Shown one piece after another: positions 45,644-54,798 of a DNA stretch of 64,000 bases (positions within the stretch are counted from its first letter, which is position 1; each line of letters starts with the position of its first letter). Under the pieces are notes generated by a model that did no database searches, was not told the DNA's origin, and saw nothing but the letters and a program-made list of their open reading frames with translations. The translations under genes and the position numbers were made by a program. Source of the stretch: Paenibacillus yonginensis (GTDB lineage: Bacteria; Bacillota; Bacilli; Paenibacillales; Paenibacillaceae); assembly GCF_001685395.1 (NCBI RefSeq), contig NZ_CP014167.1:2795501-2859500 (forward strand). Direction: 5' to 3'.

Positions 45644-46567
45644 TCACCATAGACTGTTTTGGGTCGCCCTCCGGCTGAGGGTATTAGCCGTAATCAATAG
45701 GACGAGATTGATCACCGAATTGAACAAGCCGACAGCGGAGCTGTAGCTCCAGCCGAATTCCAGCAGCCCTTTCCGGTAGACGAAGGAAGAAATAACGTCG
45801 GCCGTTTCATACGTAACCGGGTTGTAGAGCAAAATAATTTTTTCAAACCCAACGTTAAGCAGGTTCCCCATCCGGAGAATGAACATGATCATAATCGTTG
45901 GCAGAAGCCCCGGCAGCGTAATATAAATCATTTGCTTGAGCCGGCTGGCGCCATCCATCCGCGCTGCTTCATACTGCTCCAGATCGATGCTCATCAATGC
46001 CGCAATATAAATTATCGATTCCCAGCCGATCCGCTGCCAGATTTCGGACAACACATAGATCGGGCGGAACAGCTCCGGTTTCTGCAGCATGGCCTGCCCG
46101 TCATAGCCGAGAAACACGAACAGGCGGTTAAGGAGGCCGTCCGCGTTCGTAAAGTCCGTGATAATCCCGCAGATAACGACCAGTGAAATAAAATAAGGCA
46201 TATAGGTAATTGTCTGCACGACGCGTTTGAATTTCTTCCTGCGCACCTCATTGATCAATAGAGCCAGGAGAATGGGAGCCGGAAACTCAAAGAGCAGCGT
46301 ATAGAGACTGATCAAAATCGTATTTTTTAACACTCTCAGAAAATAAAAGCTGCCAAAAAAGTCCTCGAAGTGCTTGAGTCCAACCCAATCGCTGCCCAGA
46401 ATGCCTTTCATAGGCGAATAATCCTTAAACGCGATAAGCGCTCCGTACATAGGCCCGTAGAAGAAAACTAAATAATAAGCGATCACCGGCACCATCATGA
46501 GGTACAAATATTTGTTGAGTTTAAAATCGCGAATCAGCCGGCTTCTGAGCTTTTGCCGCTTTCCCAT
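45644..46567 (-). CDS. sugar ABC transporter permease (LplB-type)
   Basis: This 307-residue permease has the EAA motif EAARMDGASRLKQMIYITLP and a basic N-terminus common in LplB/YtcO proteins. The ATG at 46567 has GAGGTG 9 nt upstream; GTG at 46579 overlaps that site. It follows the first binding-protein gene by 146 nt. LplB/LplC systems in Paenibacillus serve complex plant polysaccharide fragments; the substrate here is open because no hydrolase lies in this operon. Confidence 0.93.
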   Translation of the reverse strand: MGKRQKLRSRLIRDFKLNKYLYLMMVPVIAYYLVFFYGPMYGALIAFKDYSPMKGILGSDWVGLKHFEDFFGSFYFLRVLKNTILISLYTLLFEFPAPILLALLINEVRRKKFKRVVQTITYMPYFISLVVICGIITDFTNADGLLNRLFVFLGYDGQAMLQKPELFRPIYVLSEIWQRIGWESIIYIAALMSIDLEQYEAARMDGASRLKQMIYITLPGLLPTIMIMFILRMGNLLNVGFEKIILLYNPVTYETADVISSFVYRKGLLEFGWSYSSAVGLFNSVINLVLLITANTLSRRATQNSLW

Positions 46568-46713
46568 GCCCGAATTCACCTCGATTTGAGTAGAGGGGAG
46601 AGCGGGCTCTCCCCTTCCCTTTTACTTCCGAACACTCTTTTGCTTTCGAACACCTGCTAACCAACTGCGATTACTAGCCAAAAATAGAACGCTCGCCGTA
46701 ATAGCCAACAGGA

Positions 46714-48339
46714 TTACCGGCTGTTATACCGCTGCAGCGCTGCGGTTTGAATCTCGATCGCCCGGTCCAGACCCAGCGATTTCATCTTGGCGACATAGTC
46801 GTCAAATTTATCTACCGGCTCGGAACCGAGAATGATCTTGATCGTCATTTCATCCACCAGCGTATTAATGTCGTTCATGATGGTCGCGTATTCGGAGCTT
46901 TCCTCCGGTGTTGGCGTAATGTTCGGCAGGTTATATTTCGCCGCGTCCGTATTTTTCCAGATTTCCACGGCATCCCGCTGCGTCTGAAGGGCAAAAAACT
47001 GCTCAGCGTAACGTTTATCCTGCACAAAAGGTCCGTTATAGCTGCTTCGTGCATACAGGGAAATCGCCTGAGCCGGAGCCAATTTGTCCGGGTTGTTCAT
47101 AAGCAGGTCGGTGAATTTCGGGTACCCGTCCTCCATCGTATAGCTGACGCCCTCTTCACCGAAGTTGAAGAACATATGACCTTCTTCGCTGTAGCCGTAA
47201 TCCAGCATACGTACCGCCAGTGCAGGATCTTTGGCTGCCGTTGTAACGGCTACCGTCCCTTCGGAGGCATAAGCCTGGTTCATCTGGCCGAATTTAGGTT
47301 TATCTCCCTTCTTCAGCACCGGATATGGAGCGGCAACCAGCACCGCCTTCGGATCATTGGCCTCTACAAGCGGCTGCCATTTGCCGATGCCTCCCCCTGC
47401 GTTGCCTACCGTCGCTCCGGTTGCGCCGGAGGCAATGTTGCCGTCTACCGCTTTGGTATCGGCTGTGGCGATGTTTTTATCGATCAAACCTTCCGCATAC
47501 CAATCGTGAAACAGCTTTAGATAGTCCTTGAATCCAGGTTCAGCAGGTCCAAATTTGACTGCCCCGCCTTCCTGATAGAATCCGCGGTTCACACCAAAAG
47601 CGCCGATAAACGCCCCATTGCCGGATTCATTGAAGAAACGTGGTTTGCTGACCACCGAGAATGGAGCTGCAGCTCCCTTTTTCTCTTTGAAGGCTCTAAG
47701 TGTTGTTGTCCATTCGTCTATCGTTTCCGGTACCGGAAGTCCGAGATCATCCAGCCAGTCCTTGCGGATCACCGGTCCCTGGAAGACACGAAGGTATTCA
47801 TCGCCCCGGATGAACGGGAATACATAATAGCTGCCGTTGTCCGTCTTGACCATCTTGTCGATGTCCGGATGCTCCTGCAGATACTTCTTCAGGTTTGGCG
47901 CATATTTGTCGATCAGATCATTCAGTTTAATAATGTATCCATCGCTGATTGCTTTCTCCGGGCCCCCCGGGAAGTCGCCGATAAAGTTGTATTCAAGCAT
48001 GTCCGGCAAATCTCCGGAAGCAAGCATGACGTTAAACGCTTCCTTGACCTGACCGCTTGGCGGGGCTGTAAATTCCAGCTTAACCCCCGTCTTCTCCTGC
48101 CATTTCTGAAAAAAAGGAATTTCGTCATGCGAAGCCTTGACTCCGACCAGGTTGCCGTTAATTTCACCCCAATAAGAAAGCTTCTCATCGGTTTTGAGCG
48201 GATAAGTGGTCGGTTCTGCCGCTCCTGCCGAACTAGCTCCCTCCGCTGCATTTCCGCTGCTCTTGTCGCCGGATGAGCAGCCTGCCATCAGAGCGCCAAG
48301 CAGCGTGATAATCAGACCTGCGGCTGCGAATTTCTTCAT
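46714..48339 (-). CDS. sugar ABC transporter substrate-binding lipoprotein (LplA-like), paralog 1
   Basis: A 541-residue lipoprotein, lipobox LMAGC, followed by a Ser/Gly/Ala linker and a large solute-binding domain. The ATG at 48339 has GGGAGG about 10 nt upstream; an ATG 18 nt earlier overlaps the ribosome site. It is the first gene of the operon and probably the main binding protein of the LplB/LplC permeases. It is clearly paralogous to the last gene of the same operon (40423-42108), which indicates duplication and divergence. Confidence 0.92.
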   Translation of the reverse strand: MKKFAAAGLIITLLGALMAGCSSGDKSSGNAAEGASSAGAAEPTTYPLKTDEKLSYWGEINGNLVGVKASHDEIPFFQKWQEKTGVKLEFTAPPSGQVKEAFNVMLASGDLPDMLEYNFIGDFPGGPEKAISDGYIIKLNDLIDKYAPNLKKYLQEHPDIDKMVKTDNGSYYVFPFIRGDEYLRVFQGPVIRKDWLDDLGLPVPETIDEWTTTLRAFKEKKGAAAPFSVVSKPRFFNESGNGAFIGAFGVNRGFYQEGGAVKFGPAEPGFKDYLKLFHDWYAEGLIDKNIATADTKAVDGNIASGATGATVGNAGGGIGKWQPLVEANDPKAVLVAAPYPVLKKGDKPKFGQMNQAYASEGTVAVTTAAKDPALAVRMLDYGYSEEGHMFFNFGEEGVSYTMEDGYPKFTDLLMNNPDKLAPAQAISLYARSSYNGPFVQDKRYAEQFFALQTQRDAVEIWKNTDAAKYNLPNITPTPEESSEYATIMNDINTLVDEMTIKIILGSEPVDKFDDYVAKMKSLGLDRAIEIQTAALQRYNSR

Positions 48340-48484
48340 GTCTCTATAACCTCCCATTTGATTGGTAATGGATCTTGCCCTTTCAGGTTATAGAATCCGC
48401 GGCCTCGGGGATATGTGCAGAAACGCCAATGCGATAGTCTTTTTGCTCCCGTCCAAGTGACGATTTCTCCAAATCCATAGATAA

Positions 48485-48518
48485 AAAGAGAAACCGGCCC
48501 CTTCAGCGGAGCCGGTTT
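48485..48518 (-). terminator. terminator behind the tusA/yedE unit
   Basis: AAACCGGC/GCCGGTTT stem (48491-48498 with 48511-48518) extended by CCCCTTC/GCGGAG pairing and followed on the minus strand by CTCTTTTTAT. Confidence 0.8.
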
Positions 48519-48520
48519 AC

Positions 48521-48588
48521 CAACAAAAAACACCTCCAAGGCTGTAGCCAACGTCCCTGGGACGCGGTACAGGCTCTTGAAGGTGCCG
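48521..48588 (-). repeat. dispersed palindromic repeat, copy B
   Basis: On the minus strand it runs from GGCACCTTCAAGA to TTGGAGGTGTTTTTTGTTGG and has an inner GTCCCAGGGAC palindrome. It matches copies at 12377 and 55253 at both ends. It lies between the tusA stop and the terminator. Confidence 0.7.
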
Positions 48589-48622
48589 GTTTGTCTAAAC
48601 GCCATAGTTATAGTTGGGCGTT

Positions 48623-48850
48623 TTATTTTTTTCGGATCGTGATCGTCCAGGTTGCATCGTCGATTTGCTCATAATTGGTAACCGTGTGTCCTTCAGCAGC
48701 CGTCCACTCCGGAATGCTTTCCGTCGCTTGGGTGCAGTCGAAATCGATCACCAGTTCATCGCCGCTGTTCAGGCCGTTCATGGCTTCTTTGGCTTCGATC
48801 AGAGGGAAAGGACAAACCTGTCCGATAACGGATAATTTTTGCTGACTCAT
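48623..48850 (-). CDS. TusA-family sulfurtransferase
   Basis: A small cytoplasmic protein of 75 residues with the TusA motif CPFPLIEAKEAM. C13 is the sulfur carrier, followed by the conserved CPxP turn. TusA proteins take persulfide sulfur and hand it on for tRNA thiolation or sulfur oxidation. This copy directly follows a YedE-type transporter with a 13-nt gap, the arrangement seen for thiosulfate uptake pairs in which the imported sulfur atom is passed on inside the cell. Confidence 0.93.
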   Translation of the reverse strand: MSQQKLSVIGQVCPFPLIEAKEAMNGLNSGDELVIDFDCTQATESIPEWTAAEGHTVTNYEQIDDATWTITIRKK

Positions 48851-48863
48851 TTAAAATTCCTCC

Positions 48864-49931
48864 TTATACCGCAGTTCTAACGGCTGCAGTCGTTTTTGTT
48901 TTTTGCGAACGTGGCCGGACATAAACAAAATACGAAGCCGTCCAGGTTCCTAAAATCATAACCGCCAACGCTACCCAGCCCTGCCAGGTCATCATGGCTG
49001 TCTGCACCAGACCGTTGCCGATCGAGCAGCCGCCGGCCAAGCTGGCGCCAAAGCCCATGGCGATCCCGCCTGTGAAGCTGATCACGGACGTTTTGGCATC
49101 TGGAGCACGGAATTTGAATTCCCTGCTGGCTTTAGCAGCGATAAACGAACCCAGCAAAATGCCGAGCACAAGGAACACGCCCCAGTTCAGAAAGCTTTGG
49201 TCTCCATTAACCAGGTACTGAAGCAGGTTGGCGGAAGGCGTTGTAATGCCCAGCCCTGCTTTGCGGCCTGTCGCTTCGCTGAGCGGCCAAGCCAGGATGG
49301 CGATCAACCCGATCAGAATGGCCGTAACAAACGGATGCCAGCGTTTCTCAAACAGGAGATGCGCCAGCCCGCTGCGTTTCTGCTTCAGCTTCGGAAGCGC
49401 GGCCTTAGGTTTGCGCAGCTCGCGCACCACTACAAACAGCGTGATGACAACCAGCAAAGCCACGAAATACCAGGCGCTGATGCCAAACGTGGCCGGAATG
49501 GAGTTGGTTGGCGTATGAACCTCGGTCATGGACTTTTGAAGGCCGGACAGCGGCCCGGTTTTCATAATCGCAGCCATGGTCATATAACCGGCAAGAGCAA
49601 TCCAGCTGCCAATCAGACCTTCGCCGGCCCGGTACCAGGTTCCCGTAGCGCAGCCGCCAGCCAACACAATCCCGATTCCAAAAATATAAGAGCCTGCAAC
49701 CACTGCAAGCCAATTAAAAGATCCTGCCGTGAAAGTAATAACGCCCGCTTCGACAAGCGCATAGATACCAACGGCCTGAATCGCAATAGCAATTAACAAG
49801 GCGTAAAACATCCGGTTGTTTTTCGTCAGGTACATATCCCGGAAGCCGCCCGTCAGGCAGAAACGCCCTCTTTGCATAACAAAACCGAGCAAAGCTCCGC
49901 AAAGTAAACCGGTAATCACCATTTGCAGCAT
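48864..49931 (-). CDS. YeeE/YedE-family thiosulfate/sulfur transporter
   Basis: This 355-residue membrane protein is made of two related halves. Conserved cysteines sit in family motifs: C25 in QRGRFCLTGGFRD, C94 in AGGCATGTWYRAGEG, and the second-half equivalent in AGGCSIGNGLVQ. In characterised TsuA (YeeE) proteins these cysteines relay thiosulfate through the membrane. The ATG at 49931 has AAAAGGGGAG 8 nt upstream; an earlier start at 49952 lacks a site. It pairs with the TusA gene just downstream. Substrate is thiosulfate by family analogy; selenium compounds are an alternative for YedE relatives. Confidence 0.9.
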   Translation of the reverse strand: MLQMVITGLLCGALLGFVMQRGRFCLTGGFRDMYLTKNNRMFYALLIAIAIQAVGIYALVEAGVITFTAGSFNWLAVVAGSYIFGIGIVLAGGCATGTWYRAGEGLIGSWIALAGYMTMAAIMKTGPLSGLQKSMTEVHTPTNSIPATFGISAWYFVALLVVITLFVVVRELRKPKAALPKLKQKRSGLAHLLFEKRWHPFVTAILIGLIAILAWPLSEATGRKAGLGITTPSANLLQYLVNGDQSFLNWGVFLVLGILLGSFIAAKASREFKFRAPDAKTSVISFTGGIAMGFGASLAGGCSIGNGLVQTAMMTWQGWVALAVMILGTWTASYFVYVRPRSQKTKTTAAVRTAV

Positions 49932-50047
49932 GTGTGTTTCTCCCCTTTTCATCTCTTTCTTTCACTTTCGATATATTATCAAATCCCTATAAGTTTAGTC
50001 AACATTATTTTGCAGCCATCTTTGAACTGATACTTCCCTTTCATCCA

Positions 50048-50090
50048 TAAAAAAGAGGTTGATTCTCCCTGAGGAAAACCAACCTCTTTT
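50048..50090 (-). terminator. terminator of the yhaM gene
   Basis: AAAAGAGGTTG/CAACCTCTTTT 11-bp stem followed by T-run on the minus strand, 20 nt past the stop. Confidence 0.9.
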
Positions 50091-50110
50091 GAATTGATCC
50101 GCAGAACCCA

Positions 50111-51067
50111 CTAAACCTTGACGCGATAAACCGCCTTATTCTCCAACCCCCGGATGAACGGTGTCCAAGCCTCGGTCTCCGGCGTTGTATCCAGCGCATC
50201 CTCCACCATTTGCAGCTTGGCGTCAAGAGCATCAATATGATGCAGCGCCACCGCCTCCGGCGTCTGCGGCTGAACCGGGCTGCCCCATTCGCCCAAATTA
50301 TGATGCGACAACACCAGATGATGCAGGGCGGTCACCTTCTCGGAGTCGAGATCAATATCGAGTCTGATCGCCGCTTCTGTAATCCAATTGGAGGCAAGTG
50401 AAATATGGCCGATCAGCTTGCCTTTGACACTGTAATCAGATACGATCCCGAGTTGGGCGATCATCTCTTCCGGCTTGGCAATATCATGCAGAATGATGCC
50501 TGCCCGGATGAAATCGGGATTGAGGAAGGCGCGCTGCTTGCACAGGAAATCCCCAATCTCCAGCATCCGCACCATATGATAAGCCAGACCCGCAAAATAA
50601 GCATGATGATAGGTTTTGGCTGCCGGATAATGCATCAGCTTCTCTTCCACTTTCTCTACGCAGAAGGACACGATGGCCCGAATCTCCTCATCCCGGATGC
50701 TGGCTGTCTCCTGTTTGATCGCGTGAACAAGGTCCACGGGCCGGATAGGCGCGGAGCGGATAAAATCTGTCAGCGTCACCCCATCGGCGTCGGCCGCCGG
50801 ACGCATCTGCATAATTTTGATCTGCAGACGTTCTCTGTAGGTCTGAACCAGTCCTCTAACCTTCACAAGTCCCATTGGGAAAAACGTCTCTTTGTCGCTT
50901 GGCGAAGCATCCCAAAATTTGGCCGGCAGCTGGCCGCTGGCATCGCAAAGCACGATATCTAAATAATCCTTTGGAGGCGTAGCGTTCGTCTGTTTGACTT
51001 CAAGCTCCTTGATCAGATAGAAACCAGTAAATTCGTCCCCGCTGATCAAATCTTTAATTAATGTCAT
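50111..51067 (-). CDS. yhaM: 3'-5' exoribonuclease YhaM family
   Basis: This 318-residue cytoplasmic nuclease has an N-terminal OB fold (residues about 10-90, DIVLCDASGQLPAKFWD). A metal-dependent HD phosphohydrolase domain follows, with H154/H155 and H194-D195 (IILHDIAKPEE), further His in HHLVLSHH and a final D in IDALDAKL. YhaM trims RNA 3' ends and also acts on DNA in related bacteria. The ATG has GGGGAAG upstream. It stands alone with its own terminator; two DUF445 genes lie upstream on the same strand with 21 nt between, so read-through from them is possible. Confidence 0.93.
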   Translation of the reverse strand: MTLIKDLISGDEFTGFYLIKELEVKQTNATPPKDYLDIVLCDASGQLPAKFWDASPSDKETFFPMGLVKVRGLVQTYRERLQIKIMQMRPAADADGVTLTDFIRSAPIRPVDLVHAIKQETASIRDEEIRAIVSFCVEKVEEKLMHYPAAKTYHHAYFAGLAYHMVRMLEIGDFLCKQRAFLNPDFIRAGIILHDIAKPEEMIAQLGIVSDYSVKGKLIGHISLASNWITEAAIRLDIDLDSEKVTALHHLVLSHHNLGEWGSPVQPQTPEAVALHHIDALDAKLQMVEDALDTTPETEAWTPFIRGLENKAVYRVKV

Positions 51068-51088
51068 GCTGTTCTTCCCCTCTCCCTG

Positions 51089-52435
51089 TCAACCCCCGAA
51101 CCAATCCAGCAGCGGTCTATAAATCCCGTTCAGCAGAACATAAAAAGCCGCTCCAAGCGCTGCGCCCACCAATGCACCGTTCAGCCTGATCCGCTGGAGG
51201 TCGGTATCTACCTTGCTTTCAATAAATTCGGTTAATCTCTCCTCCGTAAAATCATTTAAGGTCGTCCGTACGATCTGTCCTACCAAAGCATGCTCTGTGT
51301 CGATCATGTTGCGAACAAACTGCTGCACATAACCCTCCAGCCAGTCTTTGAGCTCGCGGTCTTCCTTGAACCACTCCCAGTAGCCCAGTACAAAACGGGT
51401 TATAAATTCCTTAATTTGATGTGGGGAAATCCCCCTGTTTCCTGCCGATTCTGTGGCCAAAAGCGGTTGCTCGCCCAGGAGCCGTTCCCGCATATGAGTC
51501 AGCAGAGCCGTCAAGGACGGAAGCAAAGAGATTTTATCCAGCAGCTCATTCTTCCAAGTGTTCAAGGTGTCCGAAAGCTCTTCCCGGTTCTCAAGCTCGG
51601 AAGCCAACTTGTAAAGCATCTCCGTAGTCAGCTTGCGAAGCTCGTGCTCCGGACTCCGCAAATCAGCCATAAAACGCTGCAAATCATCATACAACACTCC
51701 GACTGCTTCATCAAGGTTAAAAGCATTGGAAGATTCGGCGATTTCCAGCAGGCTTTTCTTCAGCCATTTGGAGAAAGTTCCGCCTGTATTCAGCATCTGC
51801 TCCTTCTCTTTGCTTAACAATTCCTTGATCTGCTGCTTGACCCCCTCATGGGCAAGACGCTCCGCAGCCAGATCCACAAGCTGGGTGAGCAGGTTCTGGA
51901 ACTGCGTATGATCCAGCAGCCAGCGCAAACCGCGGCCTGCGTAAGGAGACAGATCGGCTGCCTGCAGGCTGCTTCTGAGCTGCTCATCCAGCTTGACCGC
52001 TAATCCCTGTATATTGGCCTGCTTCGCAAAAGCGAGGACCAGGCTCCAAATCTGCTCGGCAAGCAGCTTCTGGCTGCCCCCGCGTTCAACCATCGAAACG
52101 GCCAGATTCACAAGATGGTACTGCTGCACCTTTTCCTTAAGCACAGGTTTGCTAAGCAGCTGCTCTTCCACCATGACCACCACGCCGTCCACCAGCTTAT
52201 CGCGGTTTTTAGGAATGATCGCCGTGTGGGGAAGGAGCTTGAGGCCCAGCGGGTGCCTAAATAACGCAGTAATGGCAAACAGATCAGCCAAAGCGCCGAC
52301 CAGTCCGGCTTCCGAGACATAAAGCAGCAGGTGCGGCCACCCGTATCCGGGGTACGCATACAGGCAATATAACGATGCTATAAACAGCAGCGCAAGCAGC
52401 AGCAGGCTCATATTCGCTCGTCTTCGCATCTTCAC
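51089..52435 (-). CDS. DUF445 membrane protein (second of tandem pair)
   Basis: This 448-residue protein has hydrophobic helices at its N-terminus (SLLLLALLFIASLYCLYAY) and C-terminus (ALVGAALGAAFYVLLNG) and a long charged, helical middle part. That is the DUF445 (YheB-like) layout. I chose GTG at 52435 because it overlaps the stop of the preceding paralog (GTGA) and has GGGAGG 9 nt upstream; TTG at 52444 is inside that gene. The function of DUF445 is unknown. The conserved VGALADLFAITALFRHPLG and RIRLNGALVGA segments near each end are shared with its neighbour. Confidence 0.88.
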   Translation of the reverse strand: MKMRRRANMSLLLLALLFIASLYCLYAYPGYGWPHLLLYVSEAGLVGALADLFAITALFRHPLGLKLLPHTAIIPKNRDKLVDGVVVMVEEQLLSKPVLKEKVQQYHLVNLAVSMVERGGSQKLLAEQIWSLVLAFAKQANIQGLAVKLDEQLRSSLQAADLSPYAGRGLRWLLDHTQFQNLLTQLVDLAAERLAHEGVKQQIKELLSKEKEQMLNTGGTFSKWLKKSLLEIAESSNAFNLDEAVGVLYDDLQRFMADLRSPEHELRKLTTEMLYKLASELENREELSDTLNTWKNELLDKISLLPSLTALLTHMRERLLGEQPLLATESAGNRGISPHQIKEFITRFVLGYWEWFKEDRELKDWLEGYVQQFVRNMIDTEHALVGQIVRTTLNDFTEERLTEFIESKVDTDLQRIRLNGALVGAALGAAFYVLLNGIYRPLLDWFGG

Positions 52436-53727
52436 CTGGACCAACCTCCCACGACAAACGAAACAAGATAAAGCAAAATGCCGATCAAACCGCCGACAGC
52501 CAGACCGTTTAACCGGATATATTGAAGGTCTCTTCCTGCTTTATCCCGAACCATGGCAATCAGTTCCTCTTGCGAATATGTATTTAATTTGTCTGTGACC
52601 ACCTTGGCAATAAAGCTGTGTTTCTGCTCGATCCATTGCAGAAGGAACTGCCGGATGGCTCGGTCGAACCTCTGCAGCAGCTCCGAATCCGACTCAAACC
52701 GGCTGATGGTCTGGTCTATCTTGCGTTCCATCCAGCTGGACAGGACCGGCTCTTGGCTGTGCTCCTGCTTCCCGTCGTCCGGTGAAGCATGCAGCAGGGA
52801 ATCCAGCATGCCTCTGACGAAAGAATCCAGCCGGACATTGTCCTTCAGAAGGATCAGTAGTCTGGTTTTGCTTTGCTCGACAGCGGCCCGCCAGTCCGGA
52901 TCATTCCGCAGATTCAAGACATATTGCTCCAGCTTCAGCTTGAGCTTGATCCGTTCAGGATGATCCGGGGCCTGCATATCCCGAAGGAATTCAGCAATTT
53001 TATGCTGAATCTTCCCGCTGAGCGTTTCGGGCTCCAGGCCTGCCGCAAGATTCACGAATTGCCGCCGAAATTTGCCTTGCTCATAGGAGGCCAAAGCCGA
53101 AGCTGCAAGCTGCTGAAGAATCAGGCGGAAGCGCTCATTTTCCACCACTCTGATCAGTTCGTTAAGCAAGAAATGGATTATAGTTTCATCATAACCGTTG
53201 CGAATCGTCCAATCCGCCAAATCTGCGGCAAGATCGGCCAGCTGGAAGACATCCGTTTGGCTGAACAGCAGATCCTGCAGTCCCTTGGCCAGCTCATGCT
53301 CATCCGTTCTGGACGCCAGTTCTCCCGCCAATCTTTCCGCAATTTCCGTGACATGCTGCTGACCGCCATGTTCCCGCAAATAATTGATCAGGATGGCCGA
53401 AACGTTGTATTCCTGCAGTCTGGCCTGGATATGCTCAGTCGTCAGCAGCTCATGCTGCACCATATGGCCCAATTCATGAATCAGTCTGGAACGATTCCTT
53501 TCAATGACCCGGGTGCCCATAAAGGCGGGCCATTTGATACGCAGCGGATTGCCAAACAAAGCCCCCACGGCAAAAGAATCGGCTAAGCCGCCAATTGTCG
53601 CCGCATTAAATGCCGAAAATAAAAGTCCTCCGGCAAAATGCTCCTTAAACGGAAAAGAGGCCAGCATGCCAGCCACTGATACTATTAGGGCCGTATTCAC
53701 GGTTGTTTTTACTTTAGAATTCCTCAT
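52432..53727 (-). CDS. DUF445 membrane protein (first of tandem pair)
   Basis: This 431-residue protein is paralogous to the next gene. It has an N-terminal membrane segment (ALIVSVAGMLASFPF), the conserved GGLADSFAVGALFGNPL near residue 45, a long helical charged region and a C-terminal YIRLNGLAVGGLIG helix. The two helices probably anchor both ends of a rod-like cytoplasmic or extracellular domain. It is the first gene of the pair and overlaps the second by four bases. No experimentally supported role is known to me. Confidence 0.88.
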   Translation of the reverse strand: MRNSKVKTTVNTALIVSVAGMLASFPFKEHFAGGLLFSAFNAATIGGLADSFAVGALFGNPLRIKWPAFMGTRVIERNRSRLIHELGHMVQHELLTTEHIQARLQEYNVSAILINYLREHGGQQHVTEIAERLAGELASRTDEHELAKGLQDLLFSQTDVFQLADLAADLADWTIRNGYDETIIHFLLNELIRVVENERFRLILQQLAASALASYEQGKFRRQFVNLAAGLEPETLSGKIQHKIAEFLRDMQAPDHPERIKLKLKLEQYVLNLRNDPDWRAAVEQSKTRLLILLKDNVRLDSFVRGMLDSLLHASPDDGKQEHSQEPVLSSWMERKIDQTISRFESDSELLQRFDRAIRQFLLQWIEQKHSFIAKVVTDKLNTYSQEELIAMVRDKAGRDLQYIRLNGLAVGGLIGILLYLVSFVVGGWSR

Positions 53728-53907
53728 GCTGCCGCACCTCTGAGAACAAAATGAATGGACTTCACATCCTAATTAAACTTATTATACATGAAGTATTCAT
53801 TCATCCCTAATCGGCCGGCTGGTCCTGCTCCCCCTGATTTAATATCCTGTTATATTAAAATATATAATGAAATATAGGAATGTCTTTGTTAGTCGTCTAT
53901 GTCTCTC

Positions 53908-54075
53908 TTATTTCACTTGGACAAGAAACAATTGCATGTATTCATTGATCAGCTCGTCCAGATACATGGATTGTTGAATCACCTTGGCATCGCCTAAACC
54001 ATAAATTTTCTCCATTTGATTCAACTTTAAACGGGCTTTTTCTATTTTATGCTGAATCATCTCGGGTTCGTTCAT
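53908..54075 (-). CDS. Spo0E-like sporulation regulatory phosphatase
   Basis: This 55-residue protein of the Spo0E family has two predicted helices and the signature SMYLDELINEY, which matches the SxxLDxLI motif that removes phosphate from Spo0A~P and delays sporulation. I chose ATG at 54075, with GGAGGTG 7 nt upstream; an upstream in-frame ATG at 54117 adds a poor 14-residue extension. It is a single gene between the DUF445 pair and a broken HTH gene. It supports the view that the host forms spores. Confidence 0.88.
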   Translation of the reverse strand: MNEPEMIQHKIEKARLKLNQMEKIYGLGDAKVIQQSMYLDELINEYMQLFLVQVK

Positions 54076-54128
54076 GATTTCCCACCTCCAATGATATATT
54101 TTAGGATGTATTGCCAAAATATAGTGAA

Positions 54129-54480
54129 TTATTGTTTATGCATAACAGTGGTAAATTTTTCAAAAAAAGAGCTCCCCTTTCTGTGGAGTGCCCCTGTTCT
54201 CCTTAGTCCGATCCATTTAATCATTCCCGCATCACTTTGCTCCACAGTTTGCCTGAGGCAATCCAGCATGTCCAGTTCTGCGCATCGATATAAAAACAGC
54301 CTTAATCTCCGCCAGTTCAAAGCGGCTTCCGGTCCAGCTGTCCCATGGAGGTCGGCCGGCTCCCGTTAATGAGGGCGCTCAGCGTTCCGGCATTGATCTT
54401 GACACCGGAAATTTCCCGCGAAATAGGGGATAGACCTTCCTGCTTCTTTCCAATAATATCCCAGTTCTGAGCGTATCTTT
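54129..54480 (-). pseudogene. remnant of an HTH-type regulator
   Basis: On the minus strand one frame reads ISGVKINAGTLSALINGS and then SMGQLDR, the recognition-helix region of an Xre-type HTH protein, and stops at about 54310. A second frame continues with ALNWRRLRLFLYRCAELDM, which resembles the helical part following the HTH in Paenibacillus regulators of this type. At least one frameshift near 54312-54330 and the loss of the N-terminus separate them. No start codon or ribosome site is visible. The remaining 54481-54743 is AT-rich with no gene. Confidence 0.5.
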
Positions 54481-54743
54481 GTTGCAGGTTTCAAATCCCC
54501 CTTCAATAACTGCGGAATTTAACATCCAAATTTTAGGAAAAACTCCTTATATCAGTGATAATACTTATTAGTAGAATATTCGTCAACTCCTTTCCCCATT
54601 ATTAGAGCTTCTGCAACAAATATTTCCAAATTTCTTCACTTTGCGTGCGCCAATTATTACGGAATTTTGGCATTACCGTATGAAAAAAGACGGCTCCCGC
54701 TGTAAAAAAACGCCGAAAATGGGGGGGGCGTTTCTTCTCTCAT

Positions 54744-54778
54744 TAAAAAAGCCGCCTCTTCCGTAAGGAAGGGCAGCT
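54744..54778 (-). terminator. terminator of the 100-residue hypothetical gene
   Basis: Imperfect stem AGCTGCCCTTCC/GGAAGAGGCGGCT followed by six T on the minus strand, 20 nt past the stop. Confidence 0.8.
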
Positions 54779-54798
54779 CTATTCAGACAAGCTGGTGG

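Noticed and set aside
54700-54738. Hairpin AAACGCC/GGGCGTTT with a G-run
   Set aside because: Possible plus-strand terminator, but no plus-strand gene precedes it; may be a chance hairpin.
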